Of a stretch of DNA of 64,000 nucleotides, positions 1 to 7,658 are shown piece after piece. Made by a program: the position numbers and the translations under genes. Below the pieces are notes generated by a model. It was not told where the DNA came from. It worked only from the letters and a program-made list of their open reading frames with translations, and made no database searches. This stretch comes from Lentzea alba (GTDB lineage Bacteria; Actinomycetota; Actinomycetes; Mycobacteriales; Pseudonocardiaceae): positions 744,001 through 808,000 of the forward strand of contig NZ_JAAMPJ010000002.1 in assembly GCF_011067745.1 (NCBI RefSeq). The letters are read 5' to 3'. Position 1 is the stretch's first letter. Each line of letters begins with the position of its first letter.

Positions 1-1
1 G

Positions 2-370
2 GCCGTCGGCATCGCGGGCGTCCCGGTCGCCGACTACTTCGCGGCGTACGAGGACGAGATGGAACCGCTGCGGGCGTTCGACCGGGCGCTGTTCGGCGGC
101 TCGCCGGAAGAACTGCCGGAGCTCTACAAGGAGTGCTCGCCGCTCACCTACGTCGAGCAGGTCACCGCGCCGGTGCTGATCCTCGCGGGCGAGAACGACC
201 CGCGCTGCCCGATCCGGCAGATCGACAACTACCTCGACGCGCTCGCGGCTCGCGACCACACCTACGAGATGTACCGCTACGACGCGGGACACGGCTCGTT
301 GGTCGTCGCCGAGACGATGCGGCAGACGGCGGCCGAGGTGGACTTCGCGCGGCGGCACCTCGCGAAGTGA
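2..370 (+). CDS. S9-family prolyl oligopeptidase-like hydrolase, C-terminal fragment
   Basis: This open frame runs in from the left edge, so the start and the nucleophile Ser are outside the window. The visible ~122 residues are the end of an alpha/beta hydrolase domain. GENDPRCP carries the likely catalytic Asp and DAGHGSLV the likely catalytic His, with the spacing seen in S9 (prolyl oligopeptidase/acylaminoacyl peptidase) enzymes. The last helix ends in FARRHLAK. The stop overlaps the GTG of the next gene by four bases (GTGA), so the two are probably translationally coupled. A different alpha/beta hydrolase subfamily is possible because the diagnostic N-terminal propeller is not visible. 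Confidence 0.8.
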   Translation, partial: AVGIAGVPVADYFAAYEDEMEPLRAFDRALFGGSPEELPELYKECSPLTYVEQVTAPVLILAGENDPRCPIRQIDNYLDALAARDHTYEMYRYDAGHGSLVVAETMRQTAAEVDFARRHLAK

Positions 371-1470
371 GACCGAACGCTGATGGGGGGTGGGTCCGGG
401 ACCTGCTGCAAACGGCGGCGTGGGCCGGACTCGCCTTCCTGGCGGTCGTGGCGGTGGTCGTGGGGTTCGCCGTGCACACGATCGCGTCCATGGGTCTCCC
501 CGACATCGACGACTGGTCGCTGCGAGGCTCGCTGGCGGGTGACGAGGCGCTGCTCGACCGCGCCGAGGAGGTCTGGCGCGCGTCCGGCGGCCCCGGTGTA
601 CCCGACGGCGACGTGGACCCGCTGTACGCCGAGCGGTCGTCCTCGCTGGCGGTGAACACCGTGCTGGTGGTCATGGCCGGGTACACCGCCGACGACCGGC
701 CGGTCGTGGCGTTCGTGACCAGCCCGGCGACCACCGGCACCCCCGGCACCGAGCAGCTGTTCGTGCGCGCGGTGAGCTTCCCCGAGGAACAACCGCTGGC
801 GGTCGGTTTCGTGGCCGCCACCCAGGACCCCGCGGACGCCGCTTTCCCGAACGGAGGCAGCCTGGCGTTCGCGCTGGCCAAACCGGAGACGACGTCGGTG
901 ATGGTCAGCACGACCGTCCCAGGACCGCGGGAGACGGGCCCGCTCGGCGACACGTACTGGCGGTTCCTGCCGCGCGGCGCCGGGGCGTGGAACAGCCAGA
1001 TCAACGGCGTGGAGTCCGGGGAGACGCCGATGTGGCCCGCGGCGGGACTGCGCGATGCCCCGCAGACGAGGACCGCGACGGTGTCGGTCACCACCGCCAG
1101 GTACCCGGCGCCGGCGGCCGGAGACCTGCTCATGACGCAGTACCGGTTGTTCGGCGTGGTCAAGGACGCCTCCGGCGAGGTCGACGTCGGCGCCGCCACC
1201 TGGGCCGCCCACGGCGAGGTGCGCACCGATTCCGGCATCCCCGGTCTGCTCACCGCCCTGCCGACCGGCCACCTGCGCTTCATGCCCACGGGTCCCGGCA
1301 CGATCACCGAGAACGACGAGGTGCTGTTCACGAGCAAGGCCAACCCCGCTGTCGTCGTGCGGGTGGGCCTGATGTTCTCCCACGACGGGGATTGGCGGGT
1401 GGACCGGCCCGGCTACCCGCCCTACGTCGCGAACCAAGAGGTGCAGGTGGTCACGCCGCGCGGGCGTTAG
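367..1470 (+). CDS. Membrane-anchored hypothetical protein
   Basis: This is a 367-aa protein of no family I recognise. I chose the GTG at 367 because it overlaps the upstream stop (GTGA) and removes a low-complexity Arg-rich stretch read upstream in this frame. Residues ~15-40 form one hydrophobic segment (AGLAFLAVVAVVVGFAVHTI), so the rest is probably extracytoplasmic. The remainder looks like a mixed beta globular domain with no obvious catalytic motif or Cys pairs. It is probably cotranscribed with the S9 hydrolase and may act with it at the envelope, but that is inference from position only. Confidence 0.7.
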   Translation: MRPNADGGWVRDLLQTAAWAGLAFLAVVAVVVGFAVHTIASMGLPDIDDWSLRGSLAGDEALLDRAEEVWRASGGPGVPDGDVDPLYAERSSSLAVNTVLVVMAGYTADDRPVVAFVTSPATTGTPGTEQLFVRAVSFPEEQPLAVGFVAATQDPADAAFPNGGSLAFALAKPETTSVMVSTTVPGPRETGPLGDTYWRFLPRGAGAWNSQINGVESGETPMWPAAGLRDAPQTRTATVSVTTARYPAPAAGDLLMTQYRLFGVVKDASGEVDVGAATWAAHGEVRTDSGIPGLLTALPTGHLRFMPTGPGTITENDEVLFTSKANPAVVVRVGLMFSHDGDWRVDRPGYPPYVANQEVQVVTPRGR

Positions 1471-1652
1471 CATGGTGACTGCGCCGCCGAGCGCCTCACC
1501 TCCTGATCGGTCACCCGCGCTGACCGGCGTCGCGGAGGCAAAGGGGACTCCTGTCCTCCCGGCACCGGTCAGTCGTGTGCACCGCGAGCGCAGCCCGGAC
1601 GAGCAGAGCAAGGCGTGGGGAACGGCTCCAGCACGTCCGCGAAAGGCACGCC

Positions 1653-2603
1653 ATGACCGAGCAGAAGTCGTTCAAGCGCCTGGTTCGCGCCCGGATGGAA
1701 CGCACCGGCGAGTCCTACACCACCGCACGCCGGCACGTCCTCAAGGACGCCCGGCCCACCGGTCGGATGCACGATTCCTGGCTGTTGCGGGAGATGCTCG
1801 ACGACGAGTGGTCGGAGGCCATGCTGGCCGGGCTCGCCGGCGGCATCGGGTTCATGTACTTCGTGTTCGAGTACAAGGGGCACACACCGACGATGACGAT
1901 CGTCGCGCGGCACCACCCCGCGCCGTTCATCCCCACCGCGCTCATGCACGCGAACATCGCCCACGACGTCACGTCCACCAGGTCCGCGCGCAAGGCCGAA
2001 CAGCAGCTGCGATCAGCCGACGGACCGGTGATCTGCCTGCTGGGCAAGGAGAAGCACCCCGTCGGCGTGCTCGGCGTGGACGACGACGTGGTCACCGTGC
2101 ACAACCACGGCACGAACACCCAGCCGCTCAGCGAGTTCATGACGAGCTGGGGTCAGGGCAAGCACGAGATGATCAGCATCGGCGCCCGCCAGGGCGAGCC
2201 GGACGTCGAGGAAGCCGTGCGGATGACGTGCGAACACCTCACCGGACCGGTGCTGGGCAACAACTTCGACGTGAACTTCGGCTTCTCCGGCATGCGCAAG
2301 CTCGCGGAACAGTTGCGCGACAAGGGGAAGAAGGGCTGGACCCAGCGGTGGGCCGACGACCCCGGGTTCGTGCGGCAGCGGCTGCACGACTGCCTGGAGG
2401 TCGAGTACACGGCACCGGGCGCGACCCGGCCGCTCTACGCCGAGTTCCTCACCGAGGCAGGACTGCCTGGTGCACAGGAGTTCCGGCGGTCAGGGCAGCT
2501 CTGGTCCGAGATCGCCCGCGGCGGCGACTACGACGACCTGGCCGAGAAAGTCGACGAGGCCCGCTCCATCGAGGAGCGGGCCGTCCGTCAGCTGATGGGT
2601 TAG
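1653..2603 (+). CDS. BtrH N-terminal / DUF4872-like protein
   Basis: 316 aa from the ATG at 1653, which has a GAAAGG ribosome site about 6 bases upstream. The N-terminus, KSFKRLVRARMERTGESYTT, is a short basic module seen at the start of many actinobacterial proteins. The next part, with SEAMLAGLAGGIGFMYF, resembles the BtrH N-terminal domain (peptidase/acyltransferase-like fold), and the C-terminal half resembles DUF4872. In that family a His-Cys pair usually precedes the first helix. Here the equivalent stretch reads MHDSWLLREML, with Asp where Cys would be expected, so acyl-transfer activity is doubtful. It ends four bases inside the convergent dps gene. Confidence 0.65.
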   Translation: MTEQKSFKRLVRARMERTGESYTTARRHVLKDARPTGRMHDSWLLREMLDDEWSEAMLAGLAGGIGFMYFVFEYKGHTPTMTIVARHHPAPFIPTALMHANIAHDVTSTRSARKAEQQLRSADGPVICLLGKEKHPVGVLGVDDDVVTVHNHGTNTQPLSEFMTSWGQGKHEMISIGARQGEPDVEEAVRMTCEHLTGPVLGNNFDVNFGFSGMRKLAEQLRDKGKKGWTQRWADDPGFVRQRLHDCLEVEYTAPGATRPLYAEFLTEAGLPGAQEFRRSGQLWSEIARGGDYDDLAEKVDEARSIEERAVRQLMG

Positions 2604-3076
2604 GCGGACTGGGCCTGCCACATCCAGTGGGCCTGCTCCAGCTCCTGCGTGATGCCGATCAACAGGTCCTGGGTGACGAGGTCCGGCTTGTCGGTCTCGT
2701 CGATGCGGGCCCGCATGCGGGAGATCAGCGACGCCAGGGACGCCGTGATCGAGGAAACGACCTGGTCCTCCTTCAGCCAGCCCGTGGCGATCTCGGGCAC
2801 GCCGGACGACGCGGCGATGGTCTTCGCCGTGCCGTTCGGCGTGACGCCGAGGGCCGCCGAGCGTTCGGCGACCTGGTCGGCGGCGTTGCGCGCCAGCACG
2901 ACCAGTTCGTCGAGCTGCAGGTGGACGCTGCGGAAGTTCTTGCCGATCACGTTCCAGTGCGCCTGCTTCCCGATCAGGGACAGGTCCACGAGGTCCACCA
3001 GAGTCGCCTGCAGCACCGCTCCGACCGCGTCGCGGTCGGCGTCAGCGAGTGGGCTGGTGATCGGGTTCTTGGCCAT
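2600..3076 (-). CDS. dps: Dps-family ferritin-like DNA-protection protein
   Basis: 158 aa, the normal length for Dps. It forms dodecameric cages that oxidise and store Fe(II) and protect DNA during starvation or peroxide stress. The ferroxidase ligands at the dimer interface are visible: His40, His52, Asp67 and Glu71, in AHWNVIG, SVHLQLDEL and DQVAERSAALG. It lies 16 bases after ohr on the same strand, so the two probably form one oxidative-stress unit. Its 3' end overlaps the convergent BtrH-like gene by four bases. The N-terminal tail is short, with few Lys/Arg, so direct DNA binding is uncertain. Confidence 0.9.
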   Translation of the reverse strand: MAKNPITSPLADADRDAVGAVLQATLVDLVDLSLIGKQAHWNVIGKNFRSVHLQLDELVVLARNAADQVAERSAALGVTPNGTAKTIAASSGVPEIATGWLKEDQVVSSITASLASLISRMRARIDETDKPDLVTQDLLIGITQELEQAHWMWQAQSA

Positions 3077-3092
3077 GGTGAAACGCGCCTCC

Positions 3093-3515
3093 TCAGACGG
3101 TGACGGTGAGCGCCACCTCGATGTTGCCGCGCGTCGCGTTGGAGTACGGGCAGACCTGGTGGGCCTGCTCGACGAGCTTCTCCGCGACCGCCTGGTCGAA
3201 TCCGGGGATGTTGACCGCGAGCTCGACGGCGAGCTGGAAGCCCCCGGCGCCGTTCGGGCCGATCCCCACCTTGGCGGTTACCTCAGAAGAAGCGAGCTGA
3301 ATCTTGCCGGCGCGCGCGACTGCGGCGAGGGCGGAGTTGAAGCACGCCGCGTAGCCGGCCGCGAAGAGCTGCTCGGGGTTGGTCGCGTCACCGCCGGGGC
3401 CGCCCATCTCCTTCGGGACCGACAGCACCTCGTCGATCACACCGTCGGAGGAGCGCACCTCGCCGTTGCGGCCTTCGCCGTAAGCAGTCGCCTCGGCCGT
3501 GTACAGCGTGTCCAT
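3093..3515 (-). CDS. ohr: Organic hydroperoxide resistance protein (Ohr/OsmC)
   Basis: 140 aa, typical for Ohr. It is a cytoplasmic thiol peroxidase that reduces organic hydroperoxides. The two redox cysteines are present: Cys58 in FAAGYAACF and Cys122 in VCPYSNATRGN. I chose the ATG at 3515 because GGGAGAG sits just upstream and the product then starts MDTLYTAEAT, as in Ohr; a longer frame to 3572 lacks support. Upstream, the minus strand carries TTGGGTACCA and GTGGGTAACA, a partly repeated motif at about 3542-3563 that could bind a regulator. No ohrR gene is adjacent. dps follows. Confidence 0.92.
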   Translation of the reverse strand: MDTLYTAEATAYGEGRNGEVRSSDGVIDEVLSVPKEMGGPGGDATNPEQLFAAGYAACFNSALAAVARAGKIQLASSEVTAKVGIGPNGAGGFQLAVELAVNIPGFDQAVAEKLVEQAHQVCPYSNATRGNIEVALTVTV

Positions 3516-3596
3516 TCCGCTCTCCCTTGAGTCAGTGGTTTTTGTTACCCACTGGTACCCAACGGATCGCACACGACTTGTCTGCCCGATCGTGAG

Positions 3597-4172
3597 TCAG
3601 TTCACGTCGAGTTGAGACGCATGGCGCAGCGCGAACTCGACGACCTGACGGCCGATCACCCGCAGGTTCCGGTCCACGTCGGCGTCCGAACAGGCGCCGT
3701 CGCCGTCGAACTTGACCTGCGCGGAGTTGATCGCCGCGCCCAACGGCGTCGGCCAGCCGCGCAGCGCGTGCACGATCGAACGGACCGCCGACAGCGTGTT
3801 CACCGCGGCCTGCCAGCCGTACGCGGCGGTGATGGTGCCGACCGCGCGGCCGTCGAGGTACGGGCGTTCGTCGTCGCGCAGGTCCTCGATGTAGTCGAGG
3901 GCGTTCTTGACCAGGCCGGACACGGTGCCGTGGTAGCCGGGCGACACGAGGATCACGCCGTCCGCCCGGCGCAGGTCCTCGACCATCTTCAGCGCGACGT
4001 CCGTGCGTTCGGGGACGGACGGGTCGTAGAAGGGCAGCACCAGCTCAGGGCCGCTGTACTGGATCGTCTCCGCACCGAGCTCGCGAGCACCCTCCAGGGC
4101 CACCCGCAGCGCCCGCTCGGACTGCGAGTCGGACCTGATCGAGCCGCCGATGCCCACCACCGTCACCGTCAT
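3597..4172 (-). CDS. NADPH-dependent FMN reductase (flavodoxin-like)
   Basis: 191 aa from the ATG at 4172, which has GGAAGG a few bases upstream. The N-terminus VVGIGGSIRSDSQSERALR has the flavodoxin-like phosphate-binding loop of the PF03358 NADPH-dependent FMN reductases. LVSPGYHGTVSGLVKNALDY is the second flavin-binding segment, with the SPxYhGxxxG pattern. Such enzymes are soluble and reduce FMN or quinones. The gene is divergent from an esterase, with only 47 bases between the starts and two palindromes in that gap, so shared regulation is likely. The natural substrate cannot be inferred. Confidence 0.88.
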   Translation of the reverse strand: MTVTVVGIGGSIRSDSQSERALRVALEGARELGAETIQYSGPELVLPFYDPSVPERTDVALKMVEDLRRADGVILVSPGYHGTVSGLVKNALDYIEDLRDDERPYLDGRAVGTITAAYGWQAAVNTLSAVRSIVHALRGWPTPLGAAINSAQVKFDGDGACSDADVDRNLRVIGRQVVEFALRHASQLDVN

Positions 4173-4189
4173 GACTTCGATCCTTCCAC

Positions 4190-4226
4190 CTCCAGATACC
4201 TGGAGATCCAGCACTACTCATGAGTA
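4190..4226. promoter_or_regulatory. Palindromes in the FMN reductase/esterase divergent gap
   Basis: CTCCAG-ATAC-CTGGAG (4190-4205) is a perfect inverted repeat, and TACTCATGAGTA (4215-4226) is a perfect 12-bp palindrome overlapping the esterase start codon. Both sit in the only regulatory space shared by the two divergent genes. They look like operator half-sites, but no cognate regulator is encoded next to them. Confidence 0.4.
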
Positions 4227-5290
4227 ACCTGCAACACATGTCGAACTTCCAGGCGGCCGTGCTGGCCGGTGCACTGCGCTTCGCGTTCGGTCTTCCCAAC
4301 CCTGTGCGTCGACTCATCGCCGGTACCCCGATCCGCCTGGACGGCCAGGACCTGCACCCCGAGGCACAGCTCCTGCTGAGGCTGCAGCAGCTGTCCGGAA
4401 CGGACTGGCGCACCAAGTCAGCATCCGAGAGCCGACTGGACCTGGAGTTGAGTTCGAAGCTCGTCGCCGGCCCGAAGATCACCGGAGTGGGTGCGCGGGA
4501 GCTCACGATCGGGGAGTTCGCCGGCCGCCTCTACACGCCGGACGGCCTCGCGACCGGCTCGCCGTTGTTGATCTTCTACCACGGTGGCGGCTGGGTCACC
4601 GGAGGTCTGGAGACCCACGACAACCTGTGCCGTTTCCTCGCGAGGGAAGCCGGCGTGCGGGTGCTGGCGGCCGACTACCGGCTCGCGCCCGAGCACCCGT
4701 TCCCCGCGGCGGTCGACGACGCGGCCGAGGTGCTGCGCTACGCCGTGGCCAAGGCCGAGGACCTGGGTATCGACGCGAACCGGATCGCGCTCGGCGGTGA
4801 CAGCGCGGGCGGCAACCTGGCCGCGGTCACCGCGCACAGCGCCGAGGTCGACATCACGTTCCTGCTGCTCTTCTACCCCGGCGTGGACGCCTCGGTGCGC
4901 CGCCGGTCGCGGGAGATCTTCGGCAACGGGTTCTTCCTGACCGACGAGAAGATGGACTGGTTCCTCGACCAGTACAGCTCCGGCGGCCAGGACCGCCACG
5001 ACCCGCGCCTGTCGATCATGCTCGCCGAGGACCTCTCGAACCTGCCGCCCACCTACATCGCGACCGCGGGCTACGACCCGTTGCGCGACGAGGGCGAGGC
5101 CTTCGCACAGCGGCTGGCCGCCGAGGGCGTGCCGGTCGTGCTGCGCAGGCACGAGGGCCTGTTCCACGGCTTCGCGAACGTGCTCGGCGTCGGCGGGATC
5201 TTCCGCGAGGCCGTGTCCGAAGCCGTGGGAGCGCTCCGGACCGGCTTCGCGCTGGCCAACTCCGCTCAGGACGTGACCGAGACCGCCTGA
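4220..5290 (+). CDS. Alpha/beta hydrolase, hormone-sensitive-lipase-type esterase
   Basis: 356 aa. The oxyanion motif HGGGW near residue 120, the nucleophile motif GDSAGGN near 193, the acid in GYDPLRDEG near 286 and the His in FHGFAN near 314 define a family IV (HSL-like) carboxylesterase. An N-terminal cap of about 100 residues precedes the core, as usual. No signal peptide is seen, so it is probably cytoplasmic and acts on short-chain esters. ATG 4220 is used; ATG 4238 is an alternative and neither has a strong ribosome site. The 3' end overlaps the convergent MFS gene by 25 bases. Confidence 0.9.
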   Translation: MSNLQHMSNFQAAVLAGALRFAFGLPNPVRRLIAGTPIRLDGQDLHPEAQLLLRLQQLSGTDWRTKSASESRLDLELSSKLVAGPKITGVGARELTIGEFAGRLYTPDGLATGSPLLIFYHGGGWVTGGLETHDNLCRFLAREAGVRVLAADYRLAPEHPFPAAVDDAAEVLRYAVAKAEDLGIDANRIALGGDSAGGNLAAVTAHSAEVDITFLLLFYPGVDASVRRRSREIFGNGFFLTDEKMDWFLDQYSSGGQDRHDPRLSIMLAEDLSNLPPTYIATAGYDPLRDEGEAFAQRLAAEGVPVVLRRHEGLFHGFANVLGVGGIFREAVSEAVGALRTGFALANSAQDVTETA

Positions 5291-6441
5291 CGCTGGCGGG
5301 AGAACACCCAGCCGAGACCGGCGATCGTCAGTCCGGCCAGTCCGGCGACGGCGAAACCGAGCGGGGGTCCGCTGTGGTCCACGGCGAGCCCCGTGAGCGG
5401 CTGACCCGCGGCGACGCCGAACGTGAAGGCCGAGCCCTGCAGCCCCAGTGCCAGGCCGCGCGCCGACGCCGGTGCGTGCTTGCTGATCAGCTCGGTCGAG
5501 GCCGCGATGGTCGGCGCGCACAGGAGGTTCATCGGGACGAGCGCGACGGCCAGCAACGCCACGCTGCCGTCGCCCAGCCCGACGGGGATCTCCAGCAGCG
5601 CCATGCCCGCGAGCAGCACCACCCCGCCCGGCACTCGTTTGAGGCTGCCGTAGACGAGTCCGCCGAGGGCCGACGCCGCGCACATCACCACGAAGATCAG
5701 GCCGAGCCAGCTCTGCTCGCCCGCGCGCTCCAGCGACGCGATCGAGGCGATCTCCATGCCGGACAACGTCATCGTGGCGCCGAACGGGATGATCAACGCC
5801 GCGATCACCGGTCCGCGCAGCCATTCCGTCACGCGAGGTTGTGGCCCGTCGACGACCTCGTCCTCGTGCACCAGCGCCGGGTTCACCACGAACAGCACCG
5901 CGCTCGCGGCCAGGATCGCCACGCCGATCGAGATGAGCGCCGTGCCGGTCGAGAACTTCGTCGCGATCAGCACGCCCGCCGCGGGGCCGACCATGAACGA
6001 CAGCTCGACCGAGATCGAGTCCAGCGAGAACGCCGGCCGCCGTTGCGGTTCGGGGATGAGCGCGGTGAGGGCCTGCCGGCCGATGGACATCATCGGCACC
6101 GCCACCAGGCCGTTCGCGAACGCCAGGACGAGCAGCAGGTAGTAGTCCATCAGCGGCGCCGTCACCCAGAACACGCCTTCGAGCAGGCTCAACGCCAACA
6201 CGAACCGCAGGCCCTTGCGATCGACCAGCCTGCCCATCAACGGCGACCCGAGGCCGAGACCGATCATGGTCGCGAACCCGACCGTGCCGGCCGCCGCGTA
6301 GCCCTTGTCGAGCGTGGTGACGACGTGCAGGGTCACCGTGACGCCCGCCGCCGTCGGGGGAATCCTGGCGAAGAGCATCAGCAGCATCAGGGGACGGACC
6401 CCCGGCAGCGCCAGGACCGACTTGAAGGGGGCGAGGTTCAC
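5266..6441 (-). CDS. MFS transporter (second copy of a tandem pair)
   Basis: 391 aa with about 12 hydrophobic segments. The intracellular loop motif LMGRLVDRKGLRFVL fits the major facilitator A-motif (GxLxDRxGRR-like). The start is the GTG at 6441 (VNLAPFKSVLALPGVRP), because it aligns with the start of the upstream paralogue and gives a GTGA overlap with that gene's stop. The two products are similar along their whole length (shared blocks include LAPFK-VL-LPGVR, VHEDE-VDGPQP and ARGLALGLQGSAFT), so this is a local duplication. The substrate is unknown, with drug or metabolite efflux most likely. The gene overlaps the convergent esterase by 25 bases. Confidence 0.88.
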   Translation of the reverse strand: MNLAPFKSVLALPGVRPLMLLMLFARIPPTAAGVTVTLHVVTTLDKGYAAAGTVGFATMIGLGLGSPLMGRLVDRKGLRFVLALSLLEGVFWVTAPLMDYYLLLVLAFANGLVAVPMMSIGRQALTALIPEPQRRPAFSLDSISVELSFMVGPAAGVLIATKFSTGTALISIGVAILAASAVLFVVNPALVHEDEVVDGPQPRVTEWLRGPVIAALIIPFGATMTLSGMEIASIASLERAGEQSWLGLIFVVMCAASALGGLVYGSLKRVPGGVVLLAGMALLEIPVGLGDGSVALLAVALVPMNLLCAPTIAASTELISKHAPASARGLALGLQGSAFTFGVAAGQPLTGLAVDHSGPPLGFAVAGLAGLTIAGLGWVFSRQRQAVSVTS

Positions 6442-7628
6442 GAGGACATCGTCACCCGGCTGGCAACAGGTTTGCTCTGCCTGGCCAGCAGCCACGCGAC
6501 ACCCGCGACCAGCAGTCCCGCCACGCCGACGATCGCGAACCCGGCCGGGGCGCCGCCGTGGTCGACCGCGACACCGGCGAGTGGTGCGCCGATCGCGCCA
6601 CCGATGGTGAACGCCGACCCCTGCAGCCCGAGGGCCAGGCCACGGGCGGTGGGCGGCGCGAGCCTGCTGATGTGCTCACCGGACGCCGCCATCAACGGCG
6701 CGCACATGAGGTTCATCGGCACGAGGAGCAGGCACAGCAGCAGGACGTTGCCATCGCCCAGTCCGACGGGGATCTCCAACGCCGCCATGAGTGCCAACAG
6801 CACCAGCACGCTGGGAGCCCGCTTCACCCCGCCGTAGACCAGGCCGCCCGCGATCGACGCCACGCACATCGCGAAGAACACCACACCCAGCCAGCTCTGC
6901 TTGCCGATGTGTTCCAGTGACGCGATCGCCGAAACCTCCATGCCGGCGAGGCACACGGTCGCTCCGACGCACACGACCAGCACGCCGACGATCCGGCCGC
7001 GCATCCACTCGACGATCTTCGGCTGCGGCCCGTCGACGATCTCGTCCTCGTGCACCATCGGCGGGTTCATCCAGTACAGCAACACGCCCGCGACCAGGAT
7101 CGAGAGGCCGATGAACAGCAACGCGGCGTTCGTGGAGAACTTCGTCGCGACGAACACGCCGAGGGCCGGTCCACCGATGTACGACAGCTCGACCGAGATC
7201 GAGTCGACCGACAGCGCGATCCGGCGCCGGCTCTCCGGCACGAGCGCGGTGATGACCTGCCGGCCGATCAACATCATCGGCGCGCCGAGCAGGCCGACGC
7301 CGAACGAGGTGCACAGCAGCGTCCAGTAGCCCATCAGCGGTGCGGTGAGCCAGAACGCCGCCGACGCCGTCACGCCGACCGTGAGCAACGCGCGCAGACC
7401 GCGCTGGTCGATCAGCCTGCCCATCAGCGGGGTGCCCAGCCCCATGCCGATCGTGGCCGCCGCGCCCACCAGTCCCGCCGCGCCGTATCCCTTGTCCAGG
7501 GTGACCGCGACGTGCAGCGTCAGGATCACGCCGGTCGCCGCCGGGGGCATTCTCGCGAAGAACATCAGGAGTGCGAGCGAGCGAACTCCGGGCAGCATGA
7601 GGACGTGTTTGAAGGGGGCGAGATCCAC
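6438..7628 (-). CDS. MFS transporter (first copy of a tandem pair)
   Basis: 396 aa, GTG start at 7628 with GAGGA upstream. About 12 membrane segments; LMGRLIDQRGLRALL is the A-motif loop. It is a close paralogue of the gene that follows and overlaps it by four bases, so the two are transcribed together and translationally coupled. The two halves of a duplicated MFS pair may act singly or as a heterodimer; the sequence does not decide this. It lies 30 bases after the gluconokinase stop on the same strand, which could make a longer operon, but no sugar-transporter signature is visible. Confidence 0.88.
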   Translation of the reverse strand: MDLAPFKHVLMLPGVRSLALLMFFARMPPAATGVILTLHVAVTLDKGYGAAGLVGAAATIGMGLGTPLMGRLIDQRGLRALLTVGVTASAAFWLTAPLMGYWTLLCTSFGVGLLGAPMMLIGRQVITALVPESRRRIALSVDSISVELSYIGGPALGVFVATKFSTNAALLFIGLSILVAGVLLYWMNPPMVHEDEIVDGPQPKIVEWMRGRIVGVLVVCVGATVCLAGMEVSAIASLEHIGKQSWLGVVFFAMCVASIAGGLVYGGVKRAPSVLVLLALMAALEIPVGLGDGNVLLLCLLLVPMNLMCAPLMAASGEHISRLAPPTARGLALGLQGSAFTIGGAIGAPLAGVAVDHGGAPAGFAIVGVAGLLVAGVAWLLARQSKPVASRVTMSS

Positions 7629-7658
7629 GTCCTCATCCTCACGTGGACGGCAAAGCGT

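Noticed and set aside
1472..3103. Long open frames such as 1472-3103, 24896-26488 extended part, 30760-34212 and 49828-53385 on the opposite strand
   Set aside because: These are GC-rich shadows of real genes: Arg/Ala/Gly-rich or His/Gln-rich translations with no motif, overlapping confidently called genes.
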